A stretch of 64,000 bases of DNA from Astrocystis sublimbata (GCA_022453515.1 JAJNNY010000005.1:682001-746000); one strand, 5' to 3'. Counted from the first letter of the stretch, positions 10,971 through 22,496 are shown. Translations and numbers: made by a program. Notes: generated by a model from the sequence alone, not told the origin.

Positions 10971-11406
10971 CAGGTAATTGCCGCCATTCGTCTGTCCGCC
11001 AACCGACCAAGCTGATGTGATGTGATGTGCATTTGCTGGTCTTAGATCCAATTTCGTAACAACATAACTGTCAAGGCTGTTTATCACGGAGAAGAAAACC
11101 TTCGTTAGATTTCAGCAGCTACTAATGTATTCACCTTAATTTTCAAAAGCAATCACCATACATCACCATTGTCTTCAGATTCTGCTTCGCCAGTTCTGCC
11201 ACCTCAAGTGCCCCTCCTCCATTACTTCACTCTATCAGCTCCACACCGGACGACGGGCCACAGCCGCCTTCCAATCTGCTACGTATTGAGCAAGGCTCGC
11301 GGTTGGCGTCAAACCATTATCTACGATATCCTGGCGCTTGCCTAGGAACTTCTATCTCACCACTGGTACCCGACTCTGTGTTATTCGCTTTCTCGGCGTC
11401 CCCAAG

Positions 11407-12844
11407 ATGGCCGAAGATTGGGATGGCGTTCCAGATAAGATCGAGGATGACGAGGAGATTAGGATTATATTTTGTGCTCTCGATTCCTTCAAGTATGTCA
11501 GATTCCCTATAGAATTCCCCAAACGATTGGTTCATGGCTACTCATCTTAGCTTCCCTATAAACACATCCTCACCATGAGCTACATTCATCATTTCGGTCG
11601 TTTTCCGATCCATGATCACCGCTATACCTACAGCAACATCGGACTGACTTCACCACAGCCAATATGGCAGGGCTTCCCACAGGGACTGCACGCACTTCCG
11701 CAGACAAGCATTTTACGCCTTGCCTCAGGCCCATTGGCAGATGCTTGCTGCGCCGCCTTTCAACTACCTCGATACCTTGGAAAGGGTAGATGACGCTATA
11801 GAGAGCAATGCAGAGTTGGCACGCATACTTGTGAAAAATGGCCTGACCATATTCAGAATGGCGGAATCGGACAAGGAAGCGGTGATGCCCGAGGAATGGA
11901 CCGGTGTTGCTAAGAACAATGACATGGAGAGGGCGCGAAGTACGCTCCGGCAATTCTACCGGGACTGGTCTGCCGAGGGTCGCGTGGAGCGCGAGGCTTG
12001 CCACGGGCCTGTGTTTGAGGCGCTTAGCAACGAGAGGGCACGGAGAGTAAGCCCGACCGACCACGCAGATACTACAGAGGCTCCGCCATTGCGGGTACTC
12101 GTCCCTGGCGCTGGACTCGGCCGCCTCGTATTCGAGCTCTGCCGCTTAGGCTACGACACAGAAGGCAACGAGATATCCTACCACCAGCTCATCGCGTCAT
12201 CCTACATTCTCAACAAGTGTGAGCGCGCGGGCAAGCATACTATCTATCCGTGGATCCACTCCTTCTCAAATCACCACAGCCGCGAGAATCAATTCAGGTC
12301 CTACAGCATCCCGGACGTGCAACCTCACCTTGCCCTTGAGGCAACAGTCCGGGCGGGCGGCAAAGTCGGGTCGATGGAGATGTGCGCATCGGACTTCTTG
12401 TGTCTCTATGGAGACGCGGAGCACGAGGGTGTATACGATGCCGTAGCAGCCGTCTTCTTCCTCGACACGGCGCCAAACCTAATCCGATATCTGGAGGTCA
12501 TCAGGCACTGTTTGCGTCCCGGCGGCGTGCTAATCAATGTCGGCCCGCTGCTTTGGCATTTTGAAAACGATATCCTCGGCCAACACGGCTTCGACGGTGA
12601 TGCCGAACTGGAATCCAACGAGTTGATGGGCATAGATGCACCCGGATCTTTTGAATTGACGGATGACGAGGTCATGGCGCTGGTGGAGAAGATGGGCTTC
12701 GTGGTCGAGACCAGACGGACGCGTATCACCGCCCCGTATGTGCAGGATACCGAGAGTATGCTGCAATCCAAGTATCATGCGAGCCACTGGGTAGCTCGCA
12801 AGCCTGAGGCGGCGGCGGCGGCGACTGCGCCACAAGAGAAGTAG
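11407..12844 (+). CDS. Carnosine N-methyltransferase-like (N2227 family)
   Basis: Two exons, 11407-11492 and 11659-12844, with a 166-nt intron (donor GTATGT, acceptor CACCACAG). The product is 423 aa. The N-terminus (MAEDWDGVPDKIEDDEEIR, FCALDSF) joins directly to NQYGRASHRDCTHFRRQAFYALP, which fits the family's pattern of a spaced aromatic/Arg-rich segment before YALP. The SAM-binding glycine motif LVPGAGLGR lies at about 176-184, followed by GNE near 198; the FFLDTAPN block carries the family's DT motif, and LRPGGVLINVGPLLWHF is present. The human relative CARNMT1 methylates carnosine to anserine and also histidines in some proteins; the yeast relative is YNL092W. The likely role here is a cytosolic or nuclear histidine/peptide methyltransferase, with the substrate inferred from the family only. 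The last residues are a poly-Ala tail. Confidence 0.87.
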
Positions 12845-13185
12845 GATTAGACAGCCCGCAACTATTTCAGGATTACGGGTACTAGTTAGCATAAACATGG
12901 GGTTTATAAAGCGGTCGAGGACAATGATTCCGGAGGCATTGGCTTGCGGGATGCAGGTTGTGCGCATGGGACAGGCGTCAATTTGGAATTTTAATGCATA
13001 TCACGGGGATGCATGGCGCTTGCAACTTGTAGACTGGGCACATTGTTTTTACCGGAGGGTCAGCGAAGAACATAGCCTTGCTAGCAAAAGAGTCATTGAG
13101 TAGCTATTGTCACAGGAACATGGAAATGACTGTGCAAAATGCCTTAAATTTGTACCGAATCTCTGTATCTACATCGTCTGGTGGA
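12845..13185. other. Convergent 3' flank, 341 bp
   Basis: Shared 3' flank of the methyltransferase (+) and SDR (-) genes. Nothing notable was seen. Confidence 0.65.
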
Positions 13186-14194
13186 TCATAGCTTCGCCGC
13201 CGGTGTCCGCTCGAACAATTGTCCCGTAGACCAAAGCGCGCCGCCATCGATCTCTATCGTAGCAGCGTTGACGTGCGCACCAGCCCGACTAGCGAGGTAC
13301 ACCACGACACCAGCGATATCCTCCGGCCTACCGAGCCGACCGGTGGGATTGGACTGGGCGTGCTTCTCCAGGCCGCCCGTCAACTCCAACAGGCCGGTCG
13401 CCATCTTCGTCGGGAAGAAACCGGGGCAGACCGAGTTGACCAGGATATGTCTCGGGCCCAGGTCGACGGCGAGGTTGCGTCCGAGGTGGATCACGGCCGC
13501 CTTGGAGGCCGAGTAACCGAACGTCGCCTGTTTTCCGAGCGAGCCCACACCCAAGCCAGCCGTGCTGGCGGTGATGATGACGCGCGAGGGGTCCTCGCCG
13601 GACGCGCGCTTCTCCAGCAGCGGCGCGAACTTCTGCACGGCCATGAACACGGCCTTGACGTTGAGGTCCATGACCTTGGAGAAGGCCGACTCGGGATGCT
13701 TGTCGAAGGCCTCGCCCCAGGTCGCGCCGGCGTTGGCGAACAGGATGTCGACGTGCTCCGTGTGCTGCGACACCTGGGCCACCAGCGACTCGACGCCCTG
13801 GATGGTGGCGCTGTCGGCAGGGGCGGAGATGGCGCGGGCACCGGGTTGGAGGTTCGGGAGCTTGTTCAGCTGGGCTACGGCTTCGTCGCAGGCTTTCGCC
13901 TTCCGTGATGAGATGAAGACCTTGGAGCAGCCGGCCTGGAGGAATCTGGTTTGGAGGGAGGCATCGTTAGCTAGCTGTCTAGATATAGATCCACGACAGT
14001 CGTCCGCGGATGCGGAATATAGATGAGATGGTGAAACCTGCTTTGGGTGGCTCATTGCAGGCAAAGGAGAAGCGTGAAACTTACGCCGAAGCGGCATTAA
14101 GACCTAGGCCCCGCGAGCCACCAGTCACAACGGCGACCTTGCCCTTCAGCGAGAAGAGCGAGGGGAAGTCCTTCAGGGCGGTTTCGTCGGCCAT
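13186..14194 (-). CDS. Short-chain dehydrogenase/reductase with C-terminal AKL (PTS1)
   Basis: Two exons, 14194-14085 and 13945-13186, with a 139-nt intron (donor GTAAGT, acceptor AACCAG). The product is 289 aa. The Rossmann cofactor motif TGGSRGLG is at residues 24-31, completed by exon 1; a frame starting inside the intron would lose it. NAGATWG follows, then ITAST with the catalytic Ser near 164 and YSASK with Tyr181/Lys185. VNSVCPGFFPT and a C-terminal EIDGG complete the fold. The pattern fits fungal proteins often named after RhlG (3-oxoacyl reductase of rhamnolipid synthesis), NADPH-type by the TGGSRG turn. The final tripeptide Ala-Lys-Leu is a canonical type 1 peroxisomal signal, suggesting action on acyl or keto substrates in peroxisomes. 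The substrate is an inference. Confidence 0.88.
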
Positions 14195-14816
14195 GATGAA
14201 TGCTGTGCTTGAAGTGGTCGCTTGTGGAGAACGATGACAAATTGACAGACAAGCTTGCTGAAAGGGATACTAATCGGAGTTGGAAGAGTCGCTTCAGGGT
14301 GGTTCAACCAGCAGTGAGTGTCCCGAGTGTGTTCTCCAGGTCATGTACATCTCATGTGCTCAGGTTAGAAGCTCCCCAGGACAAGGAACGGATGCGCAGT
14401 GTATATAAAGAAAGTAACGAGCAAGCTTGGGGGGGAGCACCCTAAATCTGGACAATACCGAGGTCCCTTTCGCTATCGATTGTCGATTAACCTTGGCTTG
14501 AAGTACCGGAACTGCTCAGGTGGATATCCATCCCTGAAGTGGGGGCTTCACCACACGATGCGAGCATGCCTGGCGTATTCCAGGTGGCAGACAACCAGAT
14601 GATTTACATGTTTTATATAATTTTTATCTCGGGATAAGAAGGCCCATGGTGCGCCAATCGTGTAATATTTATATTTGCTCTAATGCATGCTCCGATATCT
14701 GTGCATCTTTACTTCGTAGCTAACTGTGTACTAAGCGAAAGAACCACATGCCTACATAGTAATTGTAGGAGACTGCTTTCTGCTTCAGACCCCGTCACCA
14801 GAAACTAGGTAGGTAC
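14195..14816. other. Intergenic, 622 bp (SDR promoter, Tfc1 3' flank)
   Basis: No gene seen. AT-rich in the second half; the edge at 14805-14819 is an element copy that overlaps the Tfc1 stop codon. Confidence 0.6.
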
Positions 14817-14819
14817 CTA
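14805..14819. repeat. TACCTA-type element overlapping the Tfc1 stop codon
   Basis: CTAGGTAGGTACCTA on the plus strand. Read on the minus strand, the first TAG of TAGGTACCTACCTAG is the in-frame stop of the TFIIIC subunit gene. Confidence 0.75.
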
Positions 14820-16766
14820 ATCATCGTCACCGATGCCGTCCTCGTCTACGGTGTCTTCATCATCGACATCGCTACAAACCATCTGGTCCCAATCGCGATC
14901 TGCCTCTGCATCTTCGCCCTCGTCGTCGTCGTCGTCGTCATCAACATCATTATCATCGTCATCATCGCCGTCGCCTTCACCCTCTCCGTCCGGAGCCCCT
15001 TCGGTGGTCTCACCCTCCTGCTCGTCTTCAGCCGCAGCCGCAGCCGAACCACTTGATGCTGCTGCTTTTCGAGCTTTATGTGCAGGTCGGCGCCGACGCT
15101 TCCTGCCAGTTCCTTCAAGCTCGTGCAGCGGACGGAGCAAACCCTCGAGTGACACTGTGAACGGCTTTTCGGGCTCGTCTGGATACAAAGCCAACCTACT
15201 TGCGAGAAAGGAGTGGTAGATATATCCTTTCTTGGGAGGATCATCTCCATCCGAGCCAAGCCTATCCTTGGCAATGGCAATCATCTTGGCCTTCATCACT
15301 GCCTTGATCTTCTGCCACGAGCCTTTGTGAAACCAGCCCGAGTCGGTCAATTCACATTCGGGACGGACGGGGGCACTCGCTATGATATCAAGCATAAATG
15401 GATCCGTGATATCGCAAACTTGCCAAAGCTTTCCATCAGTAGAGTAGCTCTCTCCATCCCATATGTGACTATTAGGATCGCTTATTTTCCAGTAGTTCCT
15501 AACCTGACCCCGTCTGATTGTCTGCCACGGAAGTTTTGTCGAGCCAACGAAGTTCTTAGACAGCTTGAAAGACAATGTCTGGTACTGACGATACTTGGGG
15601 TCGTGTCGGGGGTCGATGCCATACTTGACGATTGCGTCACGAAAAGGGCCGCCTCGGAATTGGTAGCCCATCAATTGCAGTGCAACCTTGAGAACTGACT
15701 CTGTGTAGTTTCCGCGCACTTGATTAATGATCGAGCGCCGCGTCCAAACAGGCCTTTTGTCCATTGCTTCACGAAGTTGCCGCATCAATGCCTCTGGCAC
15801 TTTCTCGGCCTCTCCATCCAGCCTCGTAGGCCTATCAGGTGCAGGAAAGGCGTCGTGGTGAATAAAGTGGCCGTAAGAAAATTTATTCCTTCCCTGTCGG
15901 TTGACCAGCCGCATCTCTCCTTCGTCGTCCAGCCCTTGATCGACGATTCCCGGGTTTTGCTCATAATTGTAATTGAACCCAATCACTTTATCTGTAAAAT
16001 GTGGCGGGGGGACTATTTCGAGGCCCGGGGTGCTCTTCACACCTTCGTCTAGCTTGAATTTTCGTATCTTATAATCTGTACGTCTCATTTAGCTCGCTTC
16101 GGTTGATGACGGATGTGAGGGATTGCATACAGTCCAGGGGAAGTAGATGCTCAGCTACGTTATTGTAGAACGGAGTATCAGCATTAGAAAATTGGAAGTC
16201 GGCCAATCCTCTATATCTATGGCTATCCCGAATCATTCCTACGGCTTCGGCCTCGTAGTCATCGGGATTATCCTGAAGACTGCGCAGGACTGTTCTGGGG
16301 TGGTCCTGTCGTGCGACTGAACGGACGGTATCCGGGTCCAAGTCCGTGGCGACATCTCCGGAGAAGGGGTCATTGCTACCACGTTTCCTTTTGCGCCCCG
16401 TCCGCCTCGGGACAGTTATCTTCAATAATACGTTGTTGGAAGCAGCATGATGCGATATGATTGGCTTGGATGAAGGATTGTTGGGTCGGAACCAAAGTGG
16501 CAGCGCTTGAGGCTCCGGTGTATCGTCCATCAACTGCAGGATTTCATCTTGATCAATAACTACTCGTCGATGCGTGATCAGTTATGTATGCCCACGTAAC
16601 TTACCTTCCTAAATTCTGGATTGGGCCCAAAAGACTGAAGACCTTTGTCGAGATTGTATATAATACAAGGATGGTCGATGGCAACTATTTTACGATCAGG
16701 TACATCGAAAATGGGAGCACTCTCTGGGATATCCGTTTCTGAGTCATCTAATTCGATTTGAGCCAT
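14817..16766 (-). CDS. TFC1: Transcription factor IIIC subunit 5 (Tfc1/tau95-like)
   Basis: Three exons: 16766-16605, 16533-16131 and 16075-14817. Introns are 71 nt (GTAAGT/CTGCAG) and 55 nt (GTATGC/TACAG). The product is 607 aa. The N-terminal dimerisation part has VAIDHPCIIYNLDKGLQSFGPNPEF, LPLWFRPNNP and LLKITVPRRTGRKRKRG, typical of tau95. The central part has PPHFTDKVIGFNYNYEQNP and RPVWTRRSIINQV, then a DNA-contact region containing GTxxP-like winged-helix sequence with FRGGPFRDAIVKYGIDPRHDPKYRQYQ. The C-terminal 80 residues are almost pure Asp/Glu/Gly, encoded partly by GAT/GAC repeats, like the acidic tail of the yeast protein. Tfc1 binds the A box of tRNA genes as part of TFIIIC, recruiting RNA polymerase III in the nucleus. 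The exon 1-2 join is the only phase-0 acceptor and gives an alignable protein. Confidence 0.9.
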
Positions 16767-17271
16767 GTCGTAGGTGTAAGAATCTTCTCTATGGCAAACT
16801 GTGACGTGGGCGTAAGAGGGTGAATGAAAGCTGGGAGTTGGTCGCAGAATGAAGCTAGACTTGGGTGGAGAAGCGAGTGTTTTTTGACACCCGGACGGGT
16901 GACAGGGTTAGGTATACGGCGTCCCTAATCTACTTAAAAGTGAATAGGAAGGCGGTTGCCCAGGCATTCAAGATGAAGCCGCCTCCTGGGTGCTGAACAG
17001 AAGGAGCCTGTGGTTGCCAGGTTCTTGATGCTTGTTCAGTGGGACGGCAGGGTGAAATACCAGCCGATGATTGAAGGTCAGTTGCCCATTTGGATACCCA
17101 TAATTCTTCTCTCGATATAGCATATAACTCTGGAAGTACTAGTAGTGTTATTTTGTAACCAAGATGTGGTTGTTCGGATACAGTTCACAGTCAACTGAAC
17201 GAGCATAACTAAAGATTGAACACGAAGAAAGGAATCAAGGCATAGCGCTAGCTACATGTAAGCTCCTTACT

Positions 17272-17295
17272 TACCTAGGTAGGCCTAGATAGGTC
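17272..17295. repeat. TACCTAGGTA-type element cluster
   Basis: TACCTAGGTAGGCC then TAGATAGGTCCC; contains the perfect palindrome TACCTAGGTA. A further TTACCTAGGTGGGTA lies at 17358-17372. Confidence 0.75.
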
Positions 17296-17770
17296 CCTAT
17301 TTTATGTACGGGGCAGCAGCAATGGAGAGGGCCCACTGAAAGGGGCCGCACTAGAGTTTACCTAGGTGGGTACTTGCCTCTTCCCTCAGTCCCTGGGGTA
17401 GGTTTGTAAGTGCCAAAATAGGCTGGCGCAGCTTCTCATTGCGGTAGTTCTTTACCTAAAGTTAAGGTGAGATGCCTTAGGTTTGGAGGCACTTATCCCG
17501 TGCCGACGTGTCGGTACCTACCGTATGTACATGTAGGTTTCCAACAACCCAATAAGGGACGTGGCGAGCGTGGCACGATAAGATTGTTACATCTATGGTG
17601 CTATCAAACAGGCCAGACTGGGAAAGCAGGGAGACGATCGGCCTGTAAGGACATCAGTAATGGAATCGCACGCAATGCTGCACCCAAGTTCCACCCTCCC
17701 GGTCTATGATAGAGTTGGTGCGGGAATGCATGCCACCCGTGCCGTGACTGAAGGTAACAGCAATGTGTTA

Positions 17771-17791
17771 GTGATGAGTGATGAGTGATGA
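17771..17791 (+). repeat. Tandem repeat, 7-bp unit GTGATGA x3
   Basis: Three perfect copies followed by a partial TGATGAG. A short microsatellite in non-coding DNA. Confidence 0.7.
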
Positions 17792-18111
17792 TGAGGGGAG
17801 TGATTCAGCCAGAAAGATGATGGATGGAGGCGAGAGAGGTGCATGGGCCAGCTGTGCACCTGCTGAAGCAGCTGGTCCGTTCGTCCCCTGTCAGATGCCC
17901 GTTGGAGTCGGCCGTTTCCCCACATCGACCGCTACAGCAGCCACTCACAGAGCCCGTCTGGCCACTTGGACGATCACCACTTGACCTACCAGACCCGTAG
18001 GAGGCGGACTAGCAGACCTCCCTGACCTACCACCACCCAGGCCCGCCAGGCCCGCCAGGTACCGGAGGTCAGTGAGGTAGGTACCTGCAGCCTGCCTCAC
18101 CATCCGTCAGG

Positions 18112-18185
18112 TACTTACCTGCCTCTCACCTCCCGGTCGAACCTACACGTACCTACCTACACACCTAAAGTACTTACCTAGACGT
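18112..18185. repeat. TACCTA-type element cluster upstream of PP2A-B56
   Basis: Repeated GTACTTACCTG, ACGTACCTACCTACAC and GTACTTACCTAGACG units. This is the longest single run of the element in the window, about 645-720 bp from the start codon. Confidence 0.65.
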
Positions 18186-18345
18186 AGCTAGCTACAGCAA
18201 GCAGCTGCACTGAAATCGACCTCGTCGCCCATTTCTGCTGTGCTGCTGCTCTACGTGAACCGCCCAACCTCCATCCCCATCCCCCGTCTTCAGGATTCGC
18301 ATCTCGAAATATGCAAGCCACCACCGCCTGCTAGTAGCACACAAG

Positions 18346-18420
18346 CACACTCTCTTTCTCTCTCTCTCTCCCTCCCTCTCCTTCTCTGCCCCTCTGTCTC
18401 TCTACTTAGCTCCAGGCTCC
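18346..18420 (+). promoter_or_regulatory. Pyrimidine-rich (CT)n tract of the PP2A-B56 leader
   Basis: Seventy-five bases of almost uninterrupted C and T (TCTCTCTCTCC, CTCCTTCTC and so on) on the coding strand. Such CT tracts mark core promoters and transcription starts in filamentous fungi, so transcription probably begins just downstream. The position is inferred. Confidence 0.45.
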
Positions 18421-18645
18421 CGACCCCCGGCTGCAATCCATCTGTTGTCATTTCGCCGCTGCCGAAACACAGGACCCCCCGACCCCTGCGCTCAAGCCGT
18501 TGCCTGCCTCGAGGCTCCGCATCTGAAAATAGCCCGTCCATCAAATAAACAACCTCCGCCAACACTGTTATTCCCAGCGCATACCATACCATCCCCGTCC
18601 TGTCGCACCCCCCCAAGCGCCGGTCCCGTTGCCGCCTTGCTACGC

Positions 18646-18699
18646 ATGACCGCCTCCGTCCGTCCCTGCCACCACTACAAGCCCAGGCTCCGGCTCTGA
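18646..18699 (+). promoter_or_regulatory. Possible upstream ORF (17 codons) in the PP2A-B56 leader
   Basis: ATG at 18646 followed by MTASVRPCHHYK... and a TGA at 18699, about 130 bases before the main start and downstream of the CT tract. If the leader begins near that tract, ribosomes would meet this ATG first. Confidence 0.35.
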
Positions 18700-18828
18700 C
18701 CCCCTCACTGTCACTGTCGTCCCGGCCAGAGCCCGACGCAAGATCCAGACCCAGAGCCAGCCAGCCAGAGCCCAAGCGTTGGTCCCCCGACCCCGCCGCC
18801 AAAGCCTAGTAGGCCGTGACCTGCGAGC

Positions 18829-21044
18829 ATGAAGCGCTTCAGCCAGAGGGTCGTAAGTGTAGGCCTTCATTGCCTCTGTTGCCCCATCGTCATCCACGTT
18901 GTCGTACCGCCCGTCGCACCACTCGTCGTCCCACTCCCTGTGCCACGCCGCGCCCCGGTACTTGTGCTAACAACGCGTCCCCCTCGCAGCTGTCGCGGGG
19001 CAAGAGTGATAGCAAGTCGTCGAAGAAGAACAAGGACGACAAGAATGGCACAGCGTCCCCCTCCTCCGCCGGCGGCCGCGGCGACTCGCAGTCTCCCAAC
19101 TTGACGCCATCCTCGTCCTCCACGACACTCAACGATCCTAGAATGAAGCCTCTGCCAAACAATGGTGGGCCCATGGGGGGTGATTCTGCCTTGTCAAACC
19201 AAGGGAGTCCGGCGGGCTCAGGTAGCACACAGGACAGATTTGGCGCTATAGGCTCTCAGCAGTCGCCCAACGGAGCTGTCACTCCGGCTCGCGGTCCCCC
19301 GACCGTTGTGATTTCGCCCAGCGGCGCTCCCGTAAGTCACGTACTTCCCCGCTTGGCCGACCTCATCATAGTGGATGCATCTGACATTGTTTCCGCCGTA
19401 GCATATCCCACCGCCTGGTGCCCCCGAAGTCATGCCCCACGATCTCGCTCCGCCGAAAGCTGGCCAGAAGTCCATGGTGTTCGATCGCCTTCACCAGACA
19501 CCAAAGGACGTCCCCGAAGGTCTCAGGACGCCAAAGCGCCAGCACTCTTCCCGATTCGATGTATCGCCTCACCCCCACAGAGAGCTGGAAAAGCTACCCG
19601 GCTTTCACGAGGTCCCGCCGAATCGCCGCCAAGAGCTCTTCATGCAAAAGATCGACCAGTGCAATGTTATCTTTGACTTCAATGATGCAAGTGGCGATAT
19701 GAAATCCAAGGAGATCAAGCGTCTGGCCCTGCATGAGTTACTAGACTATGTCGCCAATAACCGCCAAGTCATCACGGAACCGATGTACCCGCGCGTCGTT
19801 GAGATGTTTGCGAAGAACCTCTTCCGGCCTATCCCTCCACCTATGAACCCTCAAGGGGAGGCCTTTGATCCTGAAGAGGACGAGCCCGTGCTCGAGGTCG
19901 CCTGGCCACATATCCAGGTTGTTTACGAATTTTTCCTCAGATTCATTGAAAGCCAAGATTTCAACACCAATATTGCAAAGGCATACATCGATCACAGCTT
20001 CGTGCTTCAACTCCTCGAGCTATTTGATTCGGAGGATCCACGAGAAAGAGACTTTCTCAAGACGACGCTGCATCGCATTTATGGCAAATTCCTTAATCTC
20101 CGATCCTTCATCCGACGTTCTATCAACAACGTCTTCTTTCAGTTCACATATGAGACGGAAAGGTTCAACGGCGTTGCTGAGCTGCTAGAGATTTTGGGAT
20201 CCATCATCAACGGGTTCGCACTGCCTCTCAAGGAAGAGCACAAGCTTTTCCTCACGCGAACCCTGCTGCCGCTGCACAAGGTCAAGAGTCTAAGCATGTA
20301 CCATCCTCAGCTCGCTTATTGCATCGTTCAATTCCTCGAAAAGGATGCCTCGTTGACTGAGGATGTAGTTCTCGGACTACTCCGATACTGGCCGAAGGTC
20401 AACAGCACGAAGGAGGTCATGTACCTGAACGAGGTGGAAGATATATTTGAGGTAATGGATCCAGCAGAGTTCGCGAAGGTCCAGGAGCCTCTGTTCCATC
20501 AGCTTGCGAAGTCGGTCGCCAGCCCTCATTTTCAAGTCGCAGAGCGAGCCCTCTACTTTTGGAACAACGAATATTTCTGCAATCTCGTGAGCGATAATGT
20601 GGAGATCATTCTGCCCATAATGTTTGCTCCACTATATGAGAACTCGAAAGGACATTGGAATAGGTCAGTTTCGACCCCTCGATGCGTGGTAGCTCAGCTA
20701 ACAAGAACAGGACCATTCACGGCATGGTATATAATGCGATGAAGCTTTTTATGGAAATCAACCCTCAACTTTTCGACGACTGCTCTCACGACTACAACGA
20801 GCAGCAAACCAACGCTCCGGCCAGGCAGGCTCTTCGGGAAAAGAAATGGGCGGCCATTGCAGAACAGGCCAATAAGAGGAAGGCCAATCATCAACCAGCC
20901 TCAACGATAAACGAAGAGCCGGATTCTATGACGGACGACAACCAAAAACGATTGGACTCACTTCAACTGCAGGACGGAGACCGCAGGGATCGTCGCCCGC
21001 ACGAGCGACAAAGTTCAGTAGGCTCATCGAGGAGTCAACGATAA
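18829..21044 (+). CDS. Protein phosphatase 2A regulatory subunit B56 (Rts1/Par1 type)
   Basis: Four exons: 18829-18852 (only 8 codons), 18990-19331, 19402-20663 and 20711-21044. All introns are GT...AG with CTAAC-like branch sites. The product is 653 aa. The first exon gives MKRFSQRV, joined to [17 protein letters not shown], the conserved basic start of fungal B56 subunits. A Ser/Pro/Gly-rich disordered region runs to about residue 150. The B56 HEAT-like solenoid follows: [87 protein letters not shown] and YFWNNEYF. The basic, polar C-terminus is expected of the family. B56 subunits steer PP2A to targets at kinetochores, in septation and in stress signalling. A CT tract and a putative 17-codon upstream ORF lie in its leader. 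Confidence 0.93.
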
Positions 21045-22496
21045 TCCTTTCTCTAATCTGCCATCACGACGAATGGGTTCTCCAACGGTACCCGCCTAGT
21101 TCTACGATCGTGTTTCTTTTGTTCCTTCTTTTGCGATAGCCCTTCTCGCAACCGAGCCGATTCATGCGAACCTCATATCTTCACTGGCGTGCAGTTTTCG
21201 TCACAACAAGTATCTGCAAGCAAATTCTCTTTGTGGTCCGATCGACTCACTTGGAGGATTCCTCATTCGTATGACCAAAGCTGGGTGATTGTCCTGAATG
21301 CCCATGGACGGCTCCGACTGGGACATCAGCGACCCACGATGCACAGGCCCCGACATGACTCAACAATCGCTGCGCTCATTCATAGAGGCTCGACCGGCAG
21401 TTCATTTCTGGTACACATTGAACCAAAAGCTATCCTCTCTTGGGACTTGTCCATCAAGAATCCGGTAACCGGTCTCAATCGGTGTGAAACCCTTGCGTCC
21501 AGCGAAGATGGGGGTCGTGATGGAATTAGTAGGAGTGAGCGATCTCTGTGAAAGGATGGCTATGGTACAGGAAGGGGGGTAGAAGGAGGTCAGAAGGAAT
21601 AAAAAGATAGGAAACACAACGAGGGGCTTGGGTTTTAATTCTGGGCCCCTGCTTCCTATCATCGATTCCCTGCTTGTCATGTGTAAGTAAGTATCGATCC
21701 TGGTAATGTCAGAATCAGGATCGGATAAAATTAGCAAACTTCCCGAATGGCGTCAAACATGGATTTTCTTTCCGGAAGTTAAGGAGAAAGGCGAGAAGCA
21801 AAGGGGCTTGTCTCGTCTCGTCTTGTCATGCACGGCTTTTCTATCCTACGTTATGTTAGTAGCCTTGTTCATCCTTCATAGAGTTGCACCCACCATTACA
21901 TTCCACATCACAAGGTGTTCGATGCAAGCACTTCACAGTACCCTTTCGAGGGCTTACCTGGACACGATGCCTGAACATCAAAAATACTACTTCGTTTTGT
22001 TATGGTTGTAGGTTCCTGGTTAAGGGATTGAACGCATCAAATAAAGTAATAGAGTTGGAATAAGAGCATTGGACCACTTGTTGCTTGGATGCTTACGAAG
22101 ATTACTTATAAACAATTCATATATCTGTGTGGCATAGACATTCATAATGAGCCTTAGGATAATAGTACTGAGTTGGGTGACTTGATGGATGTCAGCCAAG
22201 CTAGCAGCTCGGATTTTTATAAATGTGAACACTTCTGGTCAAGCACGGCATAGTGTTGTACTTATTTCCCAAGAGAAACTACCTACAAGGTAGTTTAGGT
22301 TGGTACGTACTTACATATTACTAACATTTACACTTGCGGCTATTCTATTTCCAGCCAGTCGTTATCGAACCTGGCGGTCTACATACGTATATATATACAG
22401 ACATACATGTATAATAATTACCTAGCCAAAGACGCGTTTTGTACAGTTCCTCTGTGGAGATCGGTTAGTCAGACATAAGCCTGTCTAGCCCTTTTC
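21045..22496. other. Convergent 3' flank, 1.45 kb
   Basis: Between the PP2A-B56 gene (+) and the PSD gene (-). It is long for a convergent spacer and increasingly AT-rich toward 22.4 kb. An element copy (ACTACCTACAAGGTAGTTTAGG) lies near 22279-22301. Several short open frames show no protein-like features. No gene is supported. Confidence 0.6.

Larger units (their letters stand above)
10568..11406. other. Divergent promoter of PAC4-like and methyltransferase genes
   Basis: Shared 839-bp upstream region with two element clusters (10771-10790 and 10948-10970) about 200-400 bp from the PAC4-like start. The stretch just before the methyltransferase start is pyrimidine-rich, as in fungal 5' leaders. 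Confidence 0.65.
16767..18828. other. Divergent promoter region of Tfc1 and PP2A-B56 genes, 2.1 kb
   Basis: No gene seen. It contains element clusters at 17272-17295, 17359-17372 and 18112-18185, a 7-bp tandem repeat (GTGATGA three times, 17771-17791), a GCCAGGCCC repeat near 18045, a long C/T tract and a putative upstream ORF. Confidence 0.65.

Noticed and set aside
13219..13908. 229-codon plus-strand open frame
   Set aside because: It is the antisense shadow of the GC-rich SDR gene.
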